64,000 nt of DNA from JABDMH01 sp965222645 (lineage in GTDB: Bacteria; Bacteroidota; Bacteroidia; Chitinophagales; Saprospiraceae). The notes under the pieces are model-generated. The model saw only the letters and a list, made by a program, of their open reading frames with translations. It made no database searches and was not told the DNA's origin. Below are positions 8,624 to 17,933 of the stretch, one piece after another (the stretch's first letter is position 1; each line of letters opens with the position of its first letter). The translations under genes were made by a program, and so were the position numbers. The stretch spans positions 1,798,001 through 1,862,000 of the forward strand of contig OZ244968.1 in the NCBI GenBank assembly GCA_965222645.1, written 5' to 3'.

Positions 8624-10228
8624 ATGAAACGATTCCTGGTCTTCTTAATTATAAGTGCCGTTTCCCTCACGGTGTATGCCTCTACAGATCCCATCCCATT
8701 TAAGAATTCGGTAAAAGAAGCCATTCTCAAGGCGGAAAATCTCCGGGCTCTACATACTGATGTACTCAGCATAGTCAAAGTATACAGGGATACAAAGCAT
8801 GTCGACCAGGAGACCCTCTCTAAGTACTTGAGAGAAATAGGACATGAAACAGGGGTATTCATAGAAATCATGACTCGTGACAGGTTGAATTTTTCCCAAA
8901 GAAAGACAATTGCAAGTAAGACAGGTCATCTCGAGGTCTTGCAACGACTATTCAAGATGCCTGAGATTTATGTAAAGCTCGATCCTGTGCTGAAAGAAGC
9001 CAAAGGCAGATGGCCTCTCCTCGTCATAAATGGCCACCTGGTCTCTGGATCGGTGATGAACATTGACGCAGATCGAGTCATGAAGGCAGAATATGTTTCT
9101 CCTAAAACCGCGAAGAAAGATTATGGAGACATCGCCTATGGGGGTGTCATTGCCATTGAGCTCAGCAATTTTACAATCGATGAGCTCCAGAAATATGGGA
9201 GCATTCTACAAGCCCGGAAAAAAATTAAATTCCCCAGAAATAAGAGACTCGATGCTGTTGCAAATTATTCCGATTGTACAGATCTTGATAAAGATGAATC
9301 ATCACTGTGTACCAAAGAGCGATTTGACGAGTATATTGCCGAGACGATGCAATATCCCAAAGCTGCTCGGGAGCAAGGGATCGAGGGAGTGGTCAATGTC
9401 CGTTTTGAAGTGACTGAAAAAGGATTGGTCAACAATCCCATCGTACTCAATGACATAGGTGGAGGATGCTCGGAGGAAGCCCTTTACCTGATTCAAAACA
9501 TGAATTACCTGGTTCGCAGATGGAATCCTGCTAAACGCAATAAAAAGGCAGTGGCATCTACCGTTACCATGCCGATCCTTTTTAGCCTGGATGGGACTGT
9601 AATCCGAAAACCATTTTCTGCCGCACAGGATATCACTCTTCAGGGTGAAACGAAGAGATCTTTACCTGAGGTCACGCACGATCAAGTGCTGGGTAATGAG
9701 TTGCTCAGGTATCTTCACGAATTTGAAATTATGCCAAGACCAGTATTCGTAATAGATAATGAGATTGTTGAAAAAGACAGTGTCCAATTGTCCCTGGATA
9801 AAATGTACCACCTCACTCTACTCGACGAGGATGAAGCGGCATTGAAATACAAGACCGTAAATCAAAGAGCACTGGTGATTTCCATGGCCGCGGCCCGAGA
9901 AAATGAACAACCGGGCTTATCAAAATCCAATTGGATTGCATATCCGCCATCAAACAGCGATTCAGAATCGGATTTCATCAACGATTTGGTAATCTTTCCC
10001 AATCCAGCCAAGCTTCGCATTAATTTATCTTTTACTGCAGATCCCCAACCATTGCGCATTCAGATCCACGATGCGAGTGGGAAGATGCTATATCAAGAAT
10101 TTCTTCCAGAATTTTCAGGTACTTATGACAATGTGATTGAGAAAAAAGAGTTTGTTGGGACCCATGCTGTGATTAGCTTTATCCAAAACGGAAAGGTACA
10201 AACCAAGCAGCTTTTATTTGCCGAATAA
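8624..10228 (+). CDS. Secreted protein with TonB C-terminal-like domain and T9SS type A sorting domain
   Basis: The protein has 534 residues. It has a signal peptide (MKRFLVFLIISAVSLTVYAS) and a N-terminal helical and mixed region with no family I recognise. A TonB_C-like domain lies around residues 230-325 (YPKAAREQGIEGVVNVRFEV, then a conserved GGG-C-EEAL pattern and RRWNPAK). The C-terminal domain starts near LVIFPNPAKLRINLSF and matches T9SS type A sorting signals. The TonB_C fold normally energises outer-membrane receptors from the periplasm. A sorting domain on the same chain implies export to the surface, so the TonB_C part is more likely an interaction module than a canonical energy transducer. 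The gene is monocistronic; flanking genes are unrelated. Confidence 0.8.
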   Translation: MKRFLVFLIISAVSLTVYASTDPIPFKNSVKEAILKAENLRALHTDVLSIVKVYRDTKHVDQETLSKYLREIGHETGVFIEIMTRDRLNFSQRKTIASKTGHLEVLQRLFKMPEIYVKLDPVLKEAKGRWPLLVINGHLVSGSVMNIDADRVMKAEYVSPKTAKKDYGDIAYGGVIAIELSNFTIDELQKYGSILQARKKIKFPRNKRLDAVANYSDCTDLDKDESSLCTKERFDEYIAETMQYPKAAREQGIEGVVNVRFEVTEKGLVNNPIVLNDIGGGCSEEALYLIQNMNYLVRRWNPAKRNKKAVASTVTMPILFSLDGTVIRKPFSAAQDITLQGETKRSLPEVTHDQVLGNELLRYLHEFEIMPRPVFVIDNEIVEKDSVQLSLDKMYHLTLLDEDEAALKYKTVNQRALVISMAAARENEQPGLSKSNWIAYPPSNSDSESDFINDLVIFPNPAKLRINLSFTADPQPLRIQIHDASGKMLYQEFLPEFSGTYDNVIEKKEFVGTHAVISFIQNGKVQTKQLLFAE

Positions 10229-10272
10229 TACCTGCCGAAAATCAGTTGGAAAATTAAATTGACCAGAAGAGA

Positions 10273-10701
10273 TTAAAGGATTTCCCAGTCTTCCACCTCT
10301 CCTTTGATAATCTGAAAAAGTGGATGTGGTTTAACAACTTTCACCGCTTTAAATTCAGTGTATTTACTCTGATCTCGAACCTTCAATTTTGATAAAAGGT
10401 GTGTGCGTTCGTAGTCGATTTGTCCTATTGTTACTTCAATGACAGATTTCCTAAAATTCCAATCAATTTTATCCCTGTTAAAATTATAATTGAGTTTGAG
10501 AGATTCGTCAAATATCTGACTGAGATAGTAATCGACGGCATTCAAGGGGGCACTGCATTTTTTAAACCGGATCAACTGAGGATGGTTTTTATATCCTTTT
10601 GTTTTTCCCTCAAGTACATTCTTGGCAAGCAAAGTCTCCCGCCATAGGGCGACCAATCCTTTCGAATCCAGATATCCGGGGTGGAGGGACCATAATCGCA
10701 T
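10273..10701 (-). CDS. Pyrimidine dimer DNA glycosylase/endonuclease V-like protein
   Basis: The protein has 142 residues. The N-terminus, MRLWSLHPGYLDSKGLVALW, followed by ETLLAKNVLEGKTKGYKNHP, matches the Pyr_excise family (T4 endonuclease V-like), whose bacterial members begin MRLWSLHPKYLD. T4 endonuclease V excises UV-induced pyrimidine dimers. Many bacterial relatives are uncharacterised, so the repair role is by family only. Length and both conserved blocks are normal. It is a cytoplasmic protein with no obvious operon partner; it converges on the T9SS gene with a 44-base gap. Confidence 0.85.
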   Translation of the reverse strand: MRLWSLHPGYLDSKGLVALWRETLLAKNVLEGKTKGYKNHPQLIRFKKCSAPLNAVDYYLSQIFDESLKLNYNFNRDKIDWNFRKSVIEVTIGQIDYERTHLLSKLKVRDQSKYTEFKAVKVVKPHPLFQIIKGEVEDWEIL

Positions 10702-10918
10702 TAAAAGAAGCTTTTAATGGTCAATGTACTTTTAATAAATTGAAACACAAGAAAAGATCTGAGGCTTTTTTTCGGAATTTGTTTACACCTCATCGAAATT
10801 GGGGAAAATCGCGATAATTCCTGCCATCAATGTTCCTGTTTTAGAGAGATTAAATTGGAATATTGATTTCACCTATTGTGCTGATTTGAACTGGATTTTT
10901 GTGATAACTATCAGAGCC

Positions 10919-11289
10919 TTAAAGTAACTGAACATTATACCGGCTAAAAATCCGATCGTCGATATCATTATAAGGCTGTCTGATCTGCTACTGCCTGTCC
11001 AATAAGCATCCTGTCGAACGGATCTCGGTGATGCAGATCCATCTTATCAAGTTCTTGGGCCTGTGTAGCAGTAAACGGCATGTGCTCAATATCCTCCATC
11101 TCAATTACCTTCAAGTAATCATTTGGTAACTTGAGTTTGCCCATTTTTGTTTTTATACTGATCTCCGCTATCGATATTGAGGAGAAAATACCTGCTTGGA
11201 TTTATCCTCCAAGAGCCTCAGGTGGTGGATTTTGATTTTCGCCGGGTCATACAACAACCCAGTATATGGGTATCAATCAGAATTCTCAT
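10919..11289 (-). pseudogene. VapC-type PIN-domain toxin with several frameshifts
   Basis: Reading the minus strand from ATG 11289 gives MRILIDTHIL, the start of a PIN toxin with the catalytic DTH motif. Successive frames then give LLYDPAKIKIHHLRLLEDKS, SSISIAEISIKTKMGKLKLP, ELDKMDLHHRDPFDRMLIGQ, LIMIST and DDRIFSRYNVQLL before a stop at 10919. Placed end to end these reproduce a whole VapC of about 125 residues. Continuity breaks near 11260, 11185, 10975 and 10958, so at least four frame changes are present. The start overlaps the antitoxin gene by 17 bases, the usual antitoxin-toxin arrangement. No intact toxin can be made. Confidence 0.8.
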
Positions 11290-11533
11290 CAGGAAATAAA
11301 TTGCCTTCATAAAATCGGTCCTCAAGATCCTTGTCTTGGTCCCAACAATCATCGGCAACCCATATCTTACCTTTTAATCTGCCAAATTTTCTCTTGCCTA
11401 GCGAATTGTTAATAGCCTTAAGTTCTACAAGGGGATCATTATTTCTTGCAATCATGATTTTCTCTCCTTTCAACACACGATTGATCAATGCTGATAGATG
11501 TGTCTTAGCTTTTTGTATATTGACTATTTCCAT
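11273..11533 (-). CDS. Phd/YefM-family antitoxin
   Basis: The protein has 86 residues. MEIVNIQKAKTHLSALINRV and the following GEKIMIARNNDPLVEL are the typical Phd/YefM DNA-binding fold, which dimerises, represses its own promoter and uses its C-terminus to block a toxin. The acidic tail (DKDLEDRFYEGNLFPDENSD) fits a toxin-wrapping segment. The frame is intact although the downstream toxin is broken, so it is an orphan antitoxin now. It might still act as a repressor or cross-neutralise a related toxin elsewhere, but nothing in the window shows that. Confidence 0.9.
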   Translation of the reverse strand: MEIVNIQKAKTHLSALINRVLKGEKIMIARNNDPLVELKAINNSLGKRKFGRLKGKIWVADDCWDQDKDLEDRFYEGNLFPDENSD

Positions 11534-11757
11534 ATTCGAATATTTGCCCTAGCTAAGTTAGCTAACTTCCTTAACCATATAAAACTGAGAATGGTTCAAC
11601 GGTCCCCTATCTCGTTGTTTCTGAGGTGGTCGGTTGTTCTAAAACAACATAACTACAAGTCCTTAGCCTTTTCCAACCACCCAAAATCGGTGGTTCCTAC
11701 CAAAATATTCGGAGAAAATACACTCGATCAAAATAGGCCGATGCCCTCGTACACAAC

Positions 11758-12579
11758 CTATTCCAATTTAGCAATCTCAAACTTCCTCATTTTTGAAAAT
11801 GCCTTGATGGTTTTTTCCCGTTTTTCCGGATCACTCATCAGCTTACCCAATATGGACGGCACCACCTGCCACCATACACCAAATCGATCACGACACCAGC
11901 CACACATACTTTCTTCTCCACCCTCTGTAAAAGCATTCCAATAGTGATCTATCTCTTCCTGCGTATCACACTGCACTACGATAGATAGGGCTTCATTAAA
12001 TGTAAATTCACCAGGACCGTCCATTGCAATAAAAGGGCTCCCTCCTAAAGAAAATTCGGCAAACATTACCTTGCCGCTTTGTGTATCGCTTTCCGGATAA
12101 CGATTTATAGTTTTTATATGTGCATTATCAAAAATCGAAGTATACAAATCCATGGCGGCTTCAGCTTCGCCATAGTGATCCCCGGAAAATAAAAAAGCAG
12201 GCGCTAAGGTGGATGCTTTCTCATCGCTGTTGTCCAACATGATCTGCCATGTCATTCCGTATTTATCCACGAGCCAACCATACCTGTTGCTCCACGGGTA
12301 TTTATCCATCGGCATTAAAGCCCGACCACCATCAATCAGGCGTTGCCAAATAAGATCGATTTCTTTGACGGATTTTTCTTGAATAAAAAAAGAGATCGAG
12401 GGATTTATCTTGAATTTTGACCCTCCGTTGAGCCCCATGATGGTCTGTCCCAGGATCTCAAACATTACCACAATCGGCCCTTCGCTGATTATTTCAGCAT
12501 CACTAAAAACAATTGAATAAAATCCAGCTGCATCCCCGGCGTGATTGTCAAACCAAAGACAAGGATATGGAGCAGCCAC
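11758..12579 (-). CDS. Two-domain VOC/PhnB-like protein
   Basis: The protein has 273 residues from GTG 12579, which lies two bases after the stop of the upstream oxidoreductase gene. The longer frame to 12867 only reads the end of that gene in the wrong frame. Two tandem glyoxalase-like modules are visible. The first begins VAAPYPCLWFDNHAGDAAGF and contains WQRLIDGGRALMPMDKYPWS. The second begins APAFLFSGDHYGEAEAAMD and contains YWNAFTEGGEESMCGWCRDR. This is the PhnB-like/3-demethylubiquinone-9 3-methyltransferase-labelled VOC fold (PF06983-type), often of unknown substrate. The tight spacing suggests translational coupling with the 2-oxoacid oxidoreductase, though no functional link is evident. 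Confidence 0.8.
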   Translation of the reverse strand: MAAPYPCLWFDNHAGDAAGFYSIVFSDAEIISEGPIVVMFEILGQTIMGLNGGSKFKINPSISFFIQEKSVKEIDLIWQRLIDGGRALMPMDKYPWSNRYGWLVDKYGMTWQIMLDNSDEKASTLAPAFLFSGDHYGEAEAAMDLYTSIFDNAHIKTINRYPESDTQSGKVMFAEFSLGGSPFIAMDGPGEFTFNEALSIVVQCDTQEEIDHYWNAFTEGGEESMCGWCRDRFGVWWQVVPSILGKLMSDPEKREKTIKAFSKMRKFEIAKLE

Positions 12580-12580
12580 C

Positions 12581-15500
12581 CTAGCTTGTCTCAATCTGAT
12601 CCTCCAAATATTCAGCCCGGCTCTTGCCGCTTTCAGCAAAGTCCTTGAGCATTTCTTTTTGCCCCATGTAGTCTTTATTCTCCACTCCTGCCCTACTTTG
12701 CAATAACCTCCATGCCTTGCGCCTTTCGACACAGAAAATAACCAACTGGCGCGATAGCAGTTGATAAATGGGCTCACCGGCGTCATCATAGTCAACCATA
12801 TAAACTCCAAAATCGGGAATAAACGCCCTATGATTTTGATCGAGATACCTGCGATGGACAATGTCATCCATTGTAATAAATGGCAGGATATCCTCCAGGC
12901 GTGTTAAATCTTTTATTCCCTCTTCTTTTATTTTCTTAAAATGTCTGCGGAACCTCGGTTCGGTCACCGCCCAATGAGCCACGGTAAAAGTGTACCGCTT
13001 TTTTGTCGCAGGATGGCGACGCTCAAACCAGTCTTGATTGTAGTTAGGATTTCCTTTTACATATAAAGCCTCTTGATAAGTTTCTCCCAGCTGTGGATTA
13101 AAAACGAATTCCGGCAGTCCCCGGCTGTCCCTGACCAACTGGGCTTGTACTTGAGAAAGATGATCAGCGACACCGTGCTCCGGCTGACAGGTTGTATACA
13201 CCTGATAGTAAGCTGTACCACGGTAACAAATACCATCTACCAGTGCCTTGTAAAATGTACCTGCATTAGCCATGCTCACCTGAGCTACATAGGGAGATCC
13301 ATGGCCGTTGATGAAGCATTCAGATACGGACTTCATCTCCGTAATTTTTCCCTGAGAAGCTACACCAAACTGGTTGAAATCTCCACCTCCGGGCAATGGG
13401 GAAGAGTCGGAGTTTTGACCGCCCGTATTGGAATACACTTGCGTATCGAGCATCATCATTTTTACATTAGGCCTGTTCTGCAGGATAACCTTGGATACAT
13501 TTTGGAATCCAATATCTCCCATTCCTCCATCGCCTCCCACAACCCACACTTTAGGCAATTCCAGTACTTCATCATCGGTCATGTAACTATCAGAAAAATG
13601 AGTATACCTGAAGTGTGTGTCTTCATCAAAAGCCTCTGCGGTCATTTCCAAAATGCCATCAGCCAATCGCTCTGGGATTACGGATAGTGTCGCATGATCC
13701 GCAATAAAACTCTCTCCCATCAGCCATCCGATCGTTGCTCCGTCTTGAAAAAGAGAATTCATCCATGGGTACGGGTGGGGATTGTTGGGAGGAGTAGAGC
13801 CATAAACCGTATTACAGCCGGTATGAGCAGCCATTGCCATTGCCGACATCCCGTTGGGTGCAAATCCTTCAAAGAATTGTACTGTGTCATGCTGGTCTGC
13901 ATCATGACGTAGAGCACGGGCTAGTGCCTGTAATAAATCGGAATCTGAGCCCTTAAAACCATTTTCGATGATTTTCTCGGTAGCTCCGGTATCCTCTCCC
14001 GCAAAACCCATCACTTTGTGTAGTACTAGGCGTCGAAATATATTATAGGCCTGCTCATTGTTCTTTTTCAATTGTTTTAATTGATCGGCACCATTGACAT
14101 CAATTTGTGCAGCTTTATCACGTAACCGTTTTGCTTTGTTGTGAAATATCGGCCTCATCAGGGCCTCAGTGACAGTTGCGAGCGCTCTTAGTGCAGATTT
14201 TTCACCACAACCGGCACAAGCTCCGTCACCTGAAACCATTGCATTGTACTTCGATTGTTGCATTAGGTGGAACTTCAAGGCCGCTGCCTTTGACTCGGCT
14301 GGACTTTGCGGGTCATAGATACCCAGGTACTTATCGGGAGTATCCCGCAATAGTTTCATAAATGTAGTAGCGGTCTGTACTTTGGCATGCAGCTCCTCAG
14401 TTTCCGGCACCATTTTTAGGGCCTCATGAGATCCACAAGCTTCTACGCAAGCTGCACATCCCTTACACAAGTCCTGCACAAAAATGGAAAATATGCCTCC
14501 TGCTCCTTCCTGCTTTTTTTCGCGATTTTTAAAAATTCCATTTGTGTCTAAATAGGCCAACGGCAACTGATCTAGAATATTCTTTAATTCCCTTATCGAA
14601 TCCTCACCGATGGCATCATCATTCAATTGATCGAGTTGTTGTGCAATCAAGATGGGAAAGCGCGCCGATTTTTTGGCATCGGGGTCCAGTGATTTTTCAT
14701 TTGCCCATGTGACCATCTCGGCCCGGGCTCCGGATTCTATGCTCTCAACCTTGGAAAGCAAAAGTTTTCTTGCATTTTTATCACTGACGTAATGTCGAAT
14801 AGCGGTCGATAATATCGTAGAAACATCCTGTGCTGTATTTGGCAATGCCGTATCCGGACACACCGTAATGCAATCCATACATTGCGTACAATTTTCGTCA
14901 ATGAAGATCGGGATCTCCCGCCGACTCACATATTTGCTAGCTGTAGCTCCCGTCCCCGCAGCCATTAGGCCGACTGAGGACAATACACTCGATGGCTGGT
15001 CATAACCCAGACCGGCTCTAAATTCCGCGTCAAATGTCTTCATTTGATAGAGTGGGGCTTTTTCTTCTATCACTGTGCCATTGCTTTTTCCATTTTCAGG
15101 TGTCCCTGGCAGGGTGACCTCACATGGGGCGATTACCTGACCGATAAAATGAGATAAATCTTCATCGTCTACTTTCCCATGCTGTACCTCACGCACCCGG
15201 CTAAACCCTTCGTGCATTACCTTCATATTCGACGCCACAACGTCATCACCAAACCGGCCGAATTTCTTTCGATATTGTTGTTCTACAGTCTCAAGAAACT
15301 CTTCTTCAGGAATGTTATAATCCTGCAAGAAAGGAGATACCTGGAAAAATGCTCCCAGGAAAGAGTTACCCTGCATCCTGGTTTGAAGATCTTCTCTTTC
15401 GGTTGCCGCTTTTGCAATATCAAAACCATCGAGAATAAATATTCTTATTTTTTTGTCAATAATTTCCTGCCGGTATTTCTTTGGAATACGCAACCATGCC

Positions 15501-17284
15501 CTCGCGGGATCTTTTTCATTAGATTCCCATACGAATGCGCCACCCTCCCGTAAACCATTAAGAGGATTTGTATGTAAAAATATTTTGGGGTCACAGCACA
15601 AGACCACGTTTACATGACGCAGATCACAATTTACACGAACCCTGTCTGGAGCCGCAACAAGAAAATAATTCGTGGGCGCACCTTTTTTCTCAGACCCGTA
15701 CTTAGGATTTGCACTAATGTTTACTACTTCTCGTCTCTCCCCATTTTCATCTACAAGGTCATCCCGTTCTGCTACATAATTTGATAATTCGCCTAAAATA
15801 CTGCCCAGATTTTTTCCTGTAGTGATCATTCCCCAACCACCGATCGAATGAAATCGCACGGCTATTGAGTGGTTAGGAAGGCAAGAAGGTGTCTCTTTAG
15901 ATTGAGCTGTATATGGATGATCAATTCCACAGTAAAAAAACCGGACGCCATCAGAAGCCTTTTTTCCATCCTGCCGAGCAATTCTATTCAGGGCAAAATC
16001 ATACGCTCCGATTATGTCTTCGGGGCGAAAGTCACGGGATCCCAGTCCGTACACGCCGGAAAAGATATCCGGCATTTCCTCAGCAGGATTAATTTTTCCG
16101 ACCGATGCATGCGCATTTGCATAATAATTGGTTACAGCCTTGCTCAGGGCCGATTTAATGTCGCGTGTAAAGGGATTATCCGCTGCCAGTGGTTCGTCAG
16201 TCCGCTCTAAAATAATGACTTGTTTTTTCCCTCTTATAGCTTCGATAACAGCAGCTTCTGGAAATGGGCGAAGCACATTAATATGTATGACCCCCAGATT
16301 TTCTCCCCTCGTTTCCTTTATGTAATCCGAAACCGCTTCCATATTTTCAGCTGCACTTCCAAGAGCGACGAACACCGTGTCTGCATCCCTACAATTATAC
16401 TCTGAAACCAGTCCATAATATCTACCCGTCAGCTCGCCATACTCTTTGTAAGCTTGCTCCAGGAAGGGAAGAACATCATCCAGGAAGTTATTCCTCCGGG
16501 CAGCAACTCCATTCATGTAGTGTTCCTGATTTTGGACAGGTCCGAGCAGGATGGGATTCTTTAGATCAATTCCCTTGGGGACCCTCCTGCGTTGAGGGCC
16601 AAATAACACACGTTGTGCTTCTGTCGGACAATCTATAAGATCATCCGGAGCACCCAGAAACTCTCGGATCAATGCTGCTTCAGGCATTCTAAATGTGCGT
16701 TCGAGGTGGGTAGTCAGGAAGCCATCCTGAATATTCATACCTGGATTCAGTGTGAGCTCATTTACCCGCCGGATGATTATGGACTGATCTACTGCCTGCT
16801 GGGCAGTCTTAGCAAAGAGCATTGTCCATCCTGTATCCATTGCAGCATAGGTATCGTCATGACCGCAGTGCACGTTTAAGGCGTGCTTGGTCAGCGCCCG
16901 GGAGCCTACCTCCAGGGTCATTGTGCTCAGTTTACCAGGAGCGTGGTAATACTGCTCCAATCCATAGACGATACCTTGTCCACTTGTAAAATTTACAGTG
17001 CGTTTTCCAGTGACAGACATCGCAATGGCTCCACCCTGAGCGGCGTGCTCACCCTCAGTCTCGATGGCCGTCAATGATTTTCCAAAGGCATTAAGCTGAC
17101 CTTTGGCGTAAAAATTTTGAAAATATTCACCCATTTGGGTGGATGGAGTAATGGGATAAAAAACTCCGGCCTCGACCATCATGGCTTCGGTTGTGGCTAC
17201 CAACGTGTTGCCATCAGCGGTGACCCGCTTTCCGGGATACTTGACTTTTTTCTTCTTATTTATGATTGTTTCCGTGCGTGCCAT
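12581..17284 (-). CDS. nifJ: Pyruvate (2-oxoacid):ferredoxin/flavodoxin oxidoreductase, long fused form
   Basis: The protein has 1,567 residues; usual single-chain enzymes have about 1,170-1,200. It oxidatively decarboxylates pyruvate to acetyl-CoA and reduces ferredoxin or flavodoxin. In order: N-terminal pyrimidine-binding domain (TTEAMMVEAGVFYPITPSTQ near residue 30), CoA-binding-type domain, gamma domain with GGWGMITTGKNLG near 478, two ferredoxin-type clusters CTQCMDCITVCP near 796 and CKGCAACVEACG near 939, and the thiamine diphosphate domain with DGACAGCGEKS near 1018 and VGGDGGMGDIGF near 1248. The extra length is spread over the central region, including residues 690-790 and 830-930, and the C-terminal part. 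All cluster cysteines and thiamine motifs are present. The gene is followed at two bases by the VOC gene. Confidence 0.92.
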   Translation of the reverse strand: MARTETIINKKKKVKYPGKRVTADGNTLVATTEAMMVEAGVFYPITPSTQMGEYFQNFYAKGQLNAFGKSLTAIETEGEHAAQGGAIAMSVTGKRTVNFTSGQGIVYGLEQYYHAPGKLSTMTLEVGSRALTKHALNVHCGHDDTYAAMDTGWTMLFAKTAQQAVDQSIIIRRVNELTLNPGMNIQDGFLTTHLERTFRMPEAALIREFLGAPDDLIDCPTEAQRVLFGPQRRRVPKGIDLKNPILLGPVQNQEHYMNGVAARRNNFLDDVLPFLEQAYKEYGELTGRYYGLVSEYNCRDADTVFVALGSAAENMEAVSDYIKETRGENLGVIHINVLRPFPEAAVIEAIRGKKQVIILERTDEPLAADNPFTRDIKSALSKAVTNYYANAHASVGKINPAEEMPDIFSGVYGLGSRDFRPEDIIGAYDFALNRIARQDGKKASDGVRFFYCGIDHPYTAQSKETPSCLPNHSIAVRFHSIGGWGMITTGKNLGSILGELSNYVAERDDLVDENGERREVVNISANPKYGSEKKGAPTNYFLVAAPDRVRVNCDLRHVNVVLCCDPKIFLHTNPLNGLREGGAFVWESNEKDPARAWLRIPKKYRQEIIDKKIRIFILDGFDIAKAATEREDLQTRMQGNSFLGAFFQVSPFLQDYNIPEEEFLETVEQQYRKKFGRFGDDVVASNMKVMHEGFSRVREVQHGKVDDEDLSHFIGQVIAPCEVTLPGTPENGKSNGTVIEEKAPLYQMKTFDAEFRAGLGYDQPSSVLSSVGLMAAGTGATASKYVSRREIPIFIDENCTQCMDCITVCPDTALPNTAQDVSTILSTAIRHYVSDKNARKLLLSKVESIESGARAEMVTWANEKSLDPDAKKSARFPILIAQQLDQLNDDAIGEDSIRELKNILDQLPLAYLDTNGIFKNREKKQEGAGGIFSIFVQDLCKGCAACVEACGSHEALKMVPETEELHAKVQTATTFMKLLRDTPDKYLGIYDPQSPAESKAAALKFHLMQQSKYNAMVSGDGACAGCGEKSALRALATVTEALMRPIFHNKAKRLRDKAAQIDVNGADQLKQLKKNNEQAYNIFRRLVLHKVMGFAGEDTGATEKIIENGFKGSDSDLLQALARALRHDADQHDTVQFFEGFAPNGMSAMAMAAHTGCNTVYGSTPPNNPHPYPWMNSLFQDGATIGWLMGESFIADHATLSVIPERLADGILEMTAEAFDEDTHFRYTHFSDSYMTDDEVLELPKVWVVGGDGGMGDIGFQNVSKVILQNRPNVKMMMLDTQVYSNTGGQNSDSSPLPGGGDFNQFGVASQGKITEMKSVSECFINGHGSPYVAQVSMANAGTFYKALVDGICYRGTAYYQVYTTCQPEHGVADHLSQVQAQLVRDSRGLPEFVFNPQLGETYQEALYVKGNPNYNQDWFERRHPATKKRYTFTVAHWAVTEPRFRRHFKKIKEEGIKDLTRLEDILPFITMDDIVHRRYLDQNHRAFIPDFGVYMVDYDDAGEPIYQLLSRQLVIFCVERRKAWRLLQSRAGVENKDYMGQKEMLKDFAESGKSRAEYLEDQIETS

Positions 17285-17421
17285 TTTGATTTTTTTGCAA
17301 TGTTTTCAGTCTAAGAATGGGTGTAGAATGAAGTCTGAATCTAAAAAGACAAAGTACGGAAAATCGGGGAATTTTGCCTGGAGGGTAATTGTTGCTAATC
17401 CAGAATCATGTATCTTTAAGT

Positions 17422-17841
17422 ATGGGTTTAGTGTACGCTGACATTGAAGTAATCAACGGTGCCGATCTGATATTGGCCAGCAAGGGATACATCAAGGAAG
17501 ACGAAGTACGTAAGATGAGTGTGGAAATGCTAGTCGATAGTGGTGCGTACATGATGGCAATCAATGAAACGATAAAGACGCAACTGGGCCTGGATGTAAA
17601 GGAACAACGTACTGCTCAATTGGCTAACGGAGAGCTACTCGAACTAGATGTGGTGGGCCCTATCGAGATACGTTTTAAAAATCGTCGCAGTATGGTGGAC
17701 GCCATGGTCTTACCGGGTGATGCAGAACCATTGTTGGGAGCGATCCCTATGGAAGACATGGATGTAGTCATTTTACCTCATTCTCGTGAGCTCGAGGTAA
17801 ATCCGGCCCATCCAAATATGGTGCAAATGAGTATGAAGTGA
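17422..17841 (+). CDS. Retropepsin-like aspartic protease family protein
   Basis: The protein has 139 residues from ATG 17422; a TTG 33 bases upstream is less likely. The motif MLVDSGAYMMAINETI carries the Asp-Ser-Gly of pepsin-like active sites, and a later DAEPLLGAIPMEDMDVVI has the hydrophobic-Gly pattern. Together these match single-domain clan AA aspartic proteases found in bacteria, which would act as dimers. There is no signal peptide, so it is expected in the cytoplasm. The substrate is unknown. It is divergent from the 2-oxoacid oxidoreductase gene and convergent with the VCBS protein gene at 17934. Confidence 0.78.
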   Translation: MGLVYADIEVINGADLILASKGYIKEDEVRKMSVEMLVDSGAYMMAINETIKTQLGLDVKEQRTAQLANGELLELDVVGPIEIRFKNRRSMVDAMVLPGDAEPLLGAIPMEDMDVVILPHSRELEVNPAHPNMVQMSMK

Positions 17842-17933
17842 TGTTACCATTCGCCTCACTGGGGGATTTCCCTAGCCAGGTTCATTACTTATCGTTCTGA
17901 TGATGCCGGACATCCAAACCTGGACAGAATGGG

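Noticed and set aside
12580..12867. N-terminal extension of the VOC protein
   Set aside because: It reads the end of the oxidoreductase gene in another frame; homology starts at VAAPYPCLWF.
12581..17284. Many opposite-strand open frames of 60-200 codons
   Set aside because: They are shadows of the long oxidoreductase coding strand and show no domain of their own.
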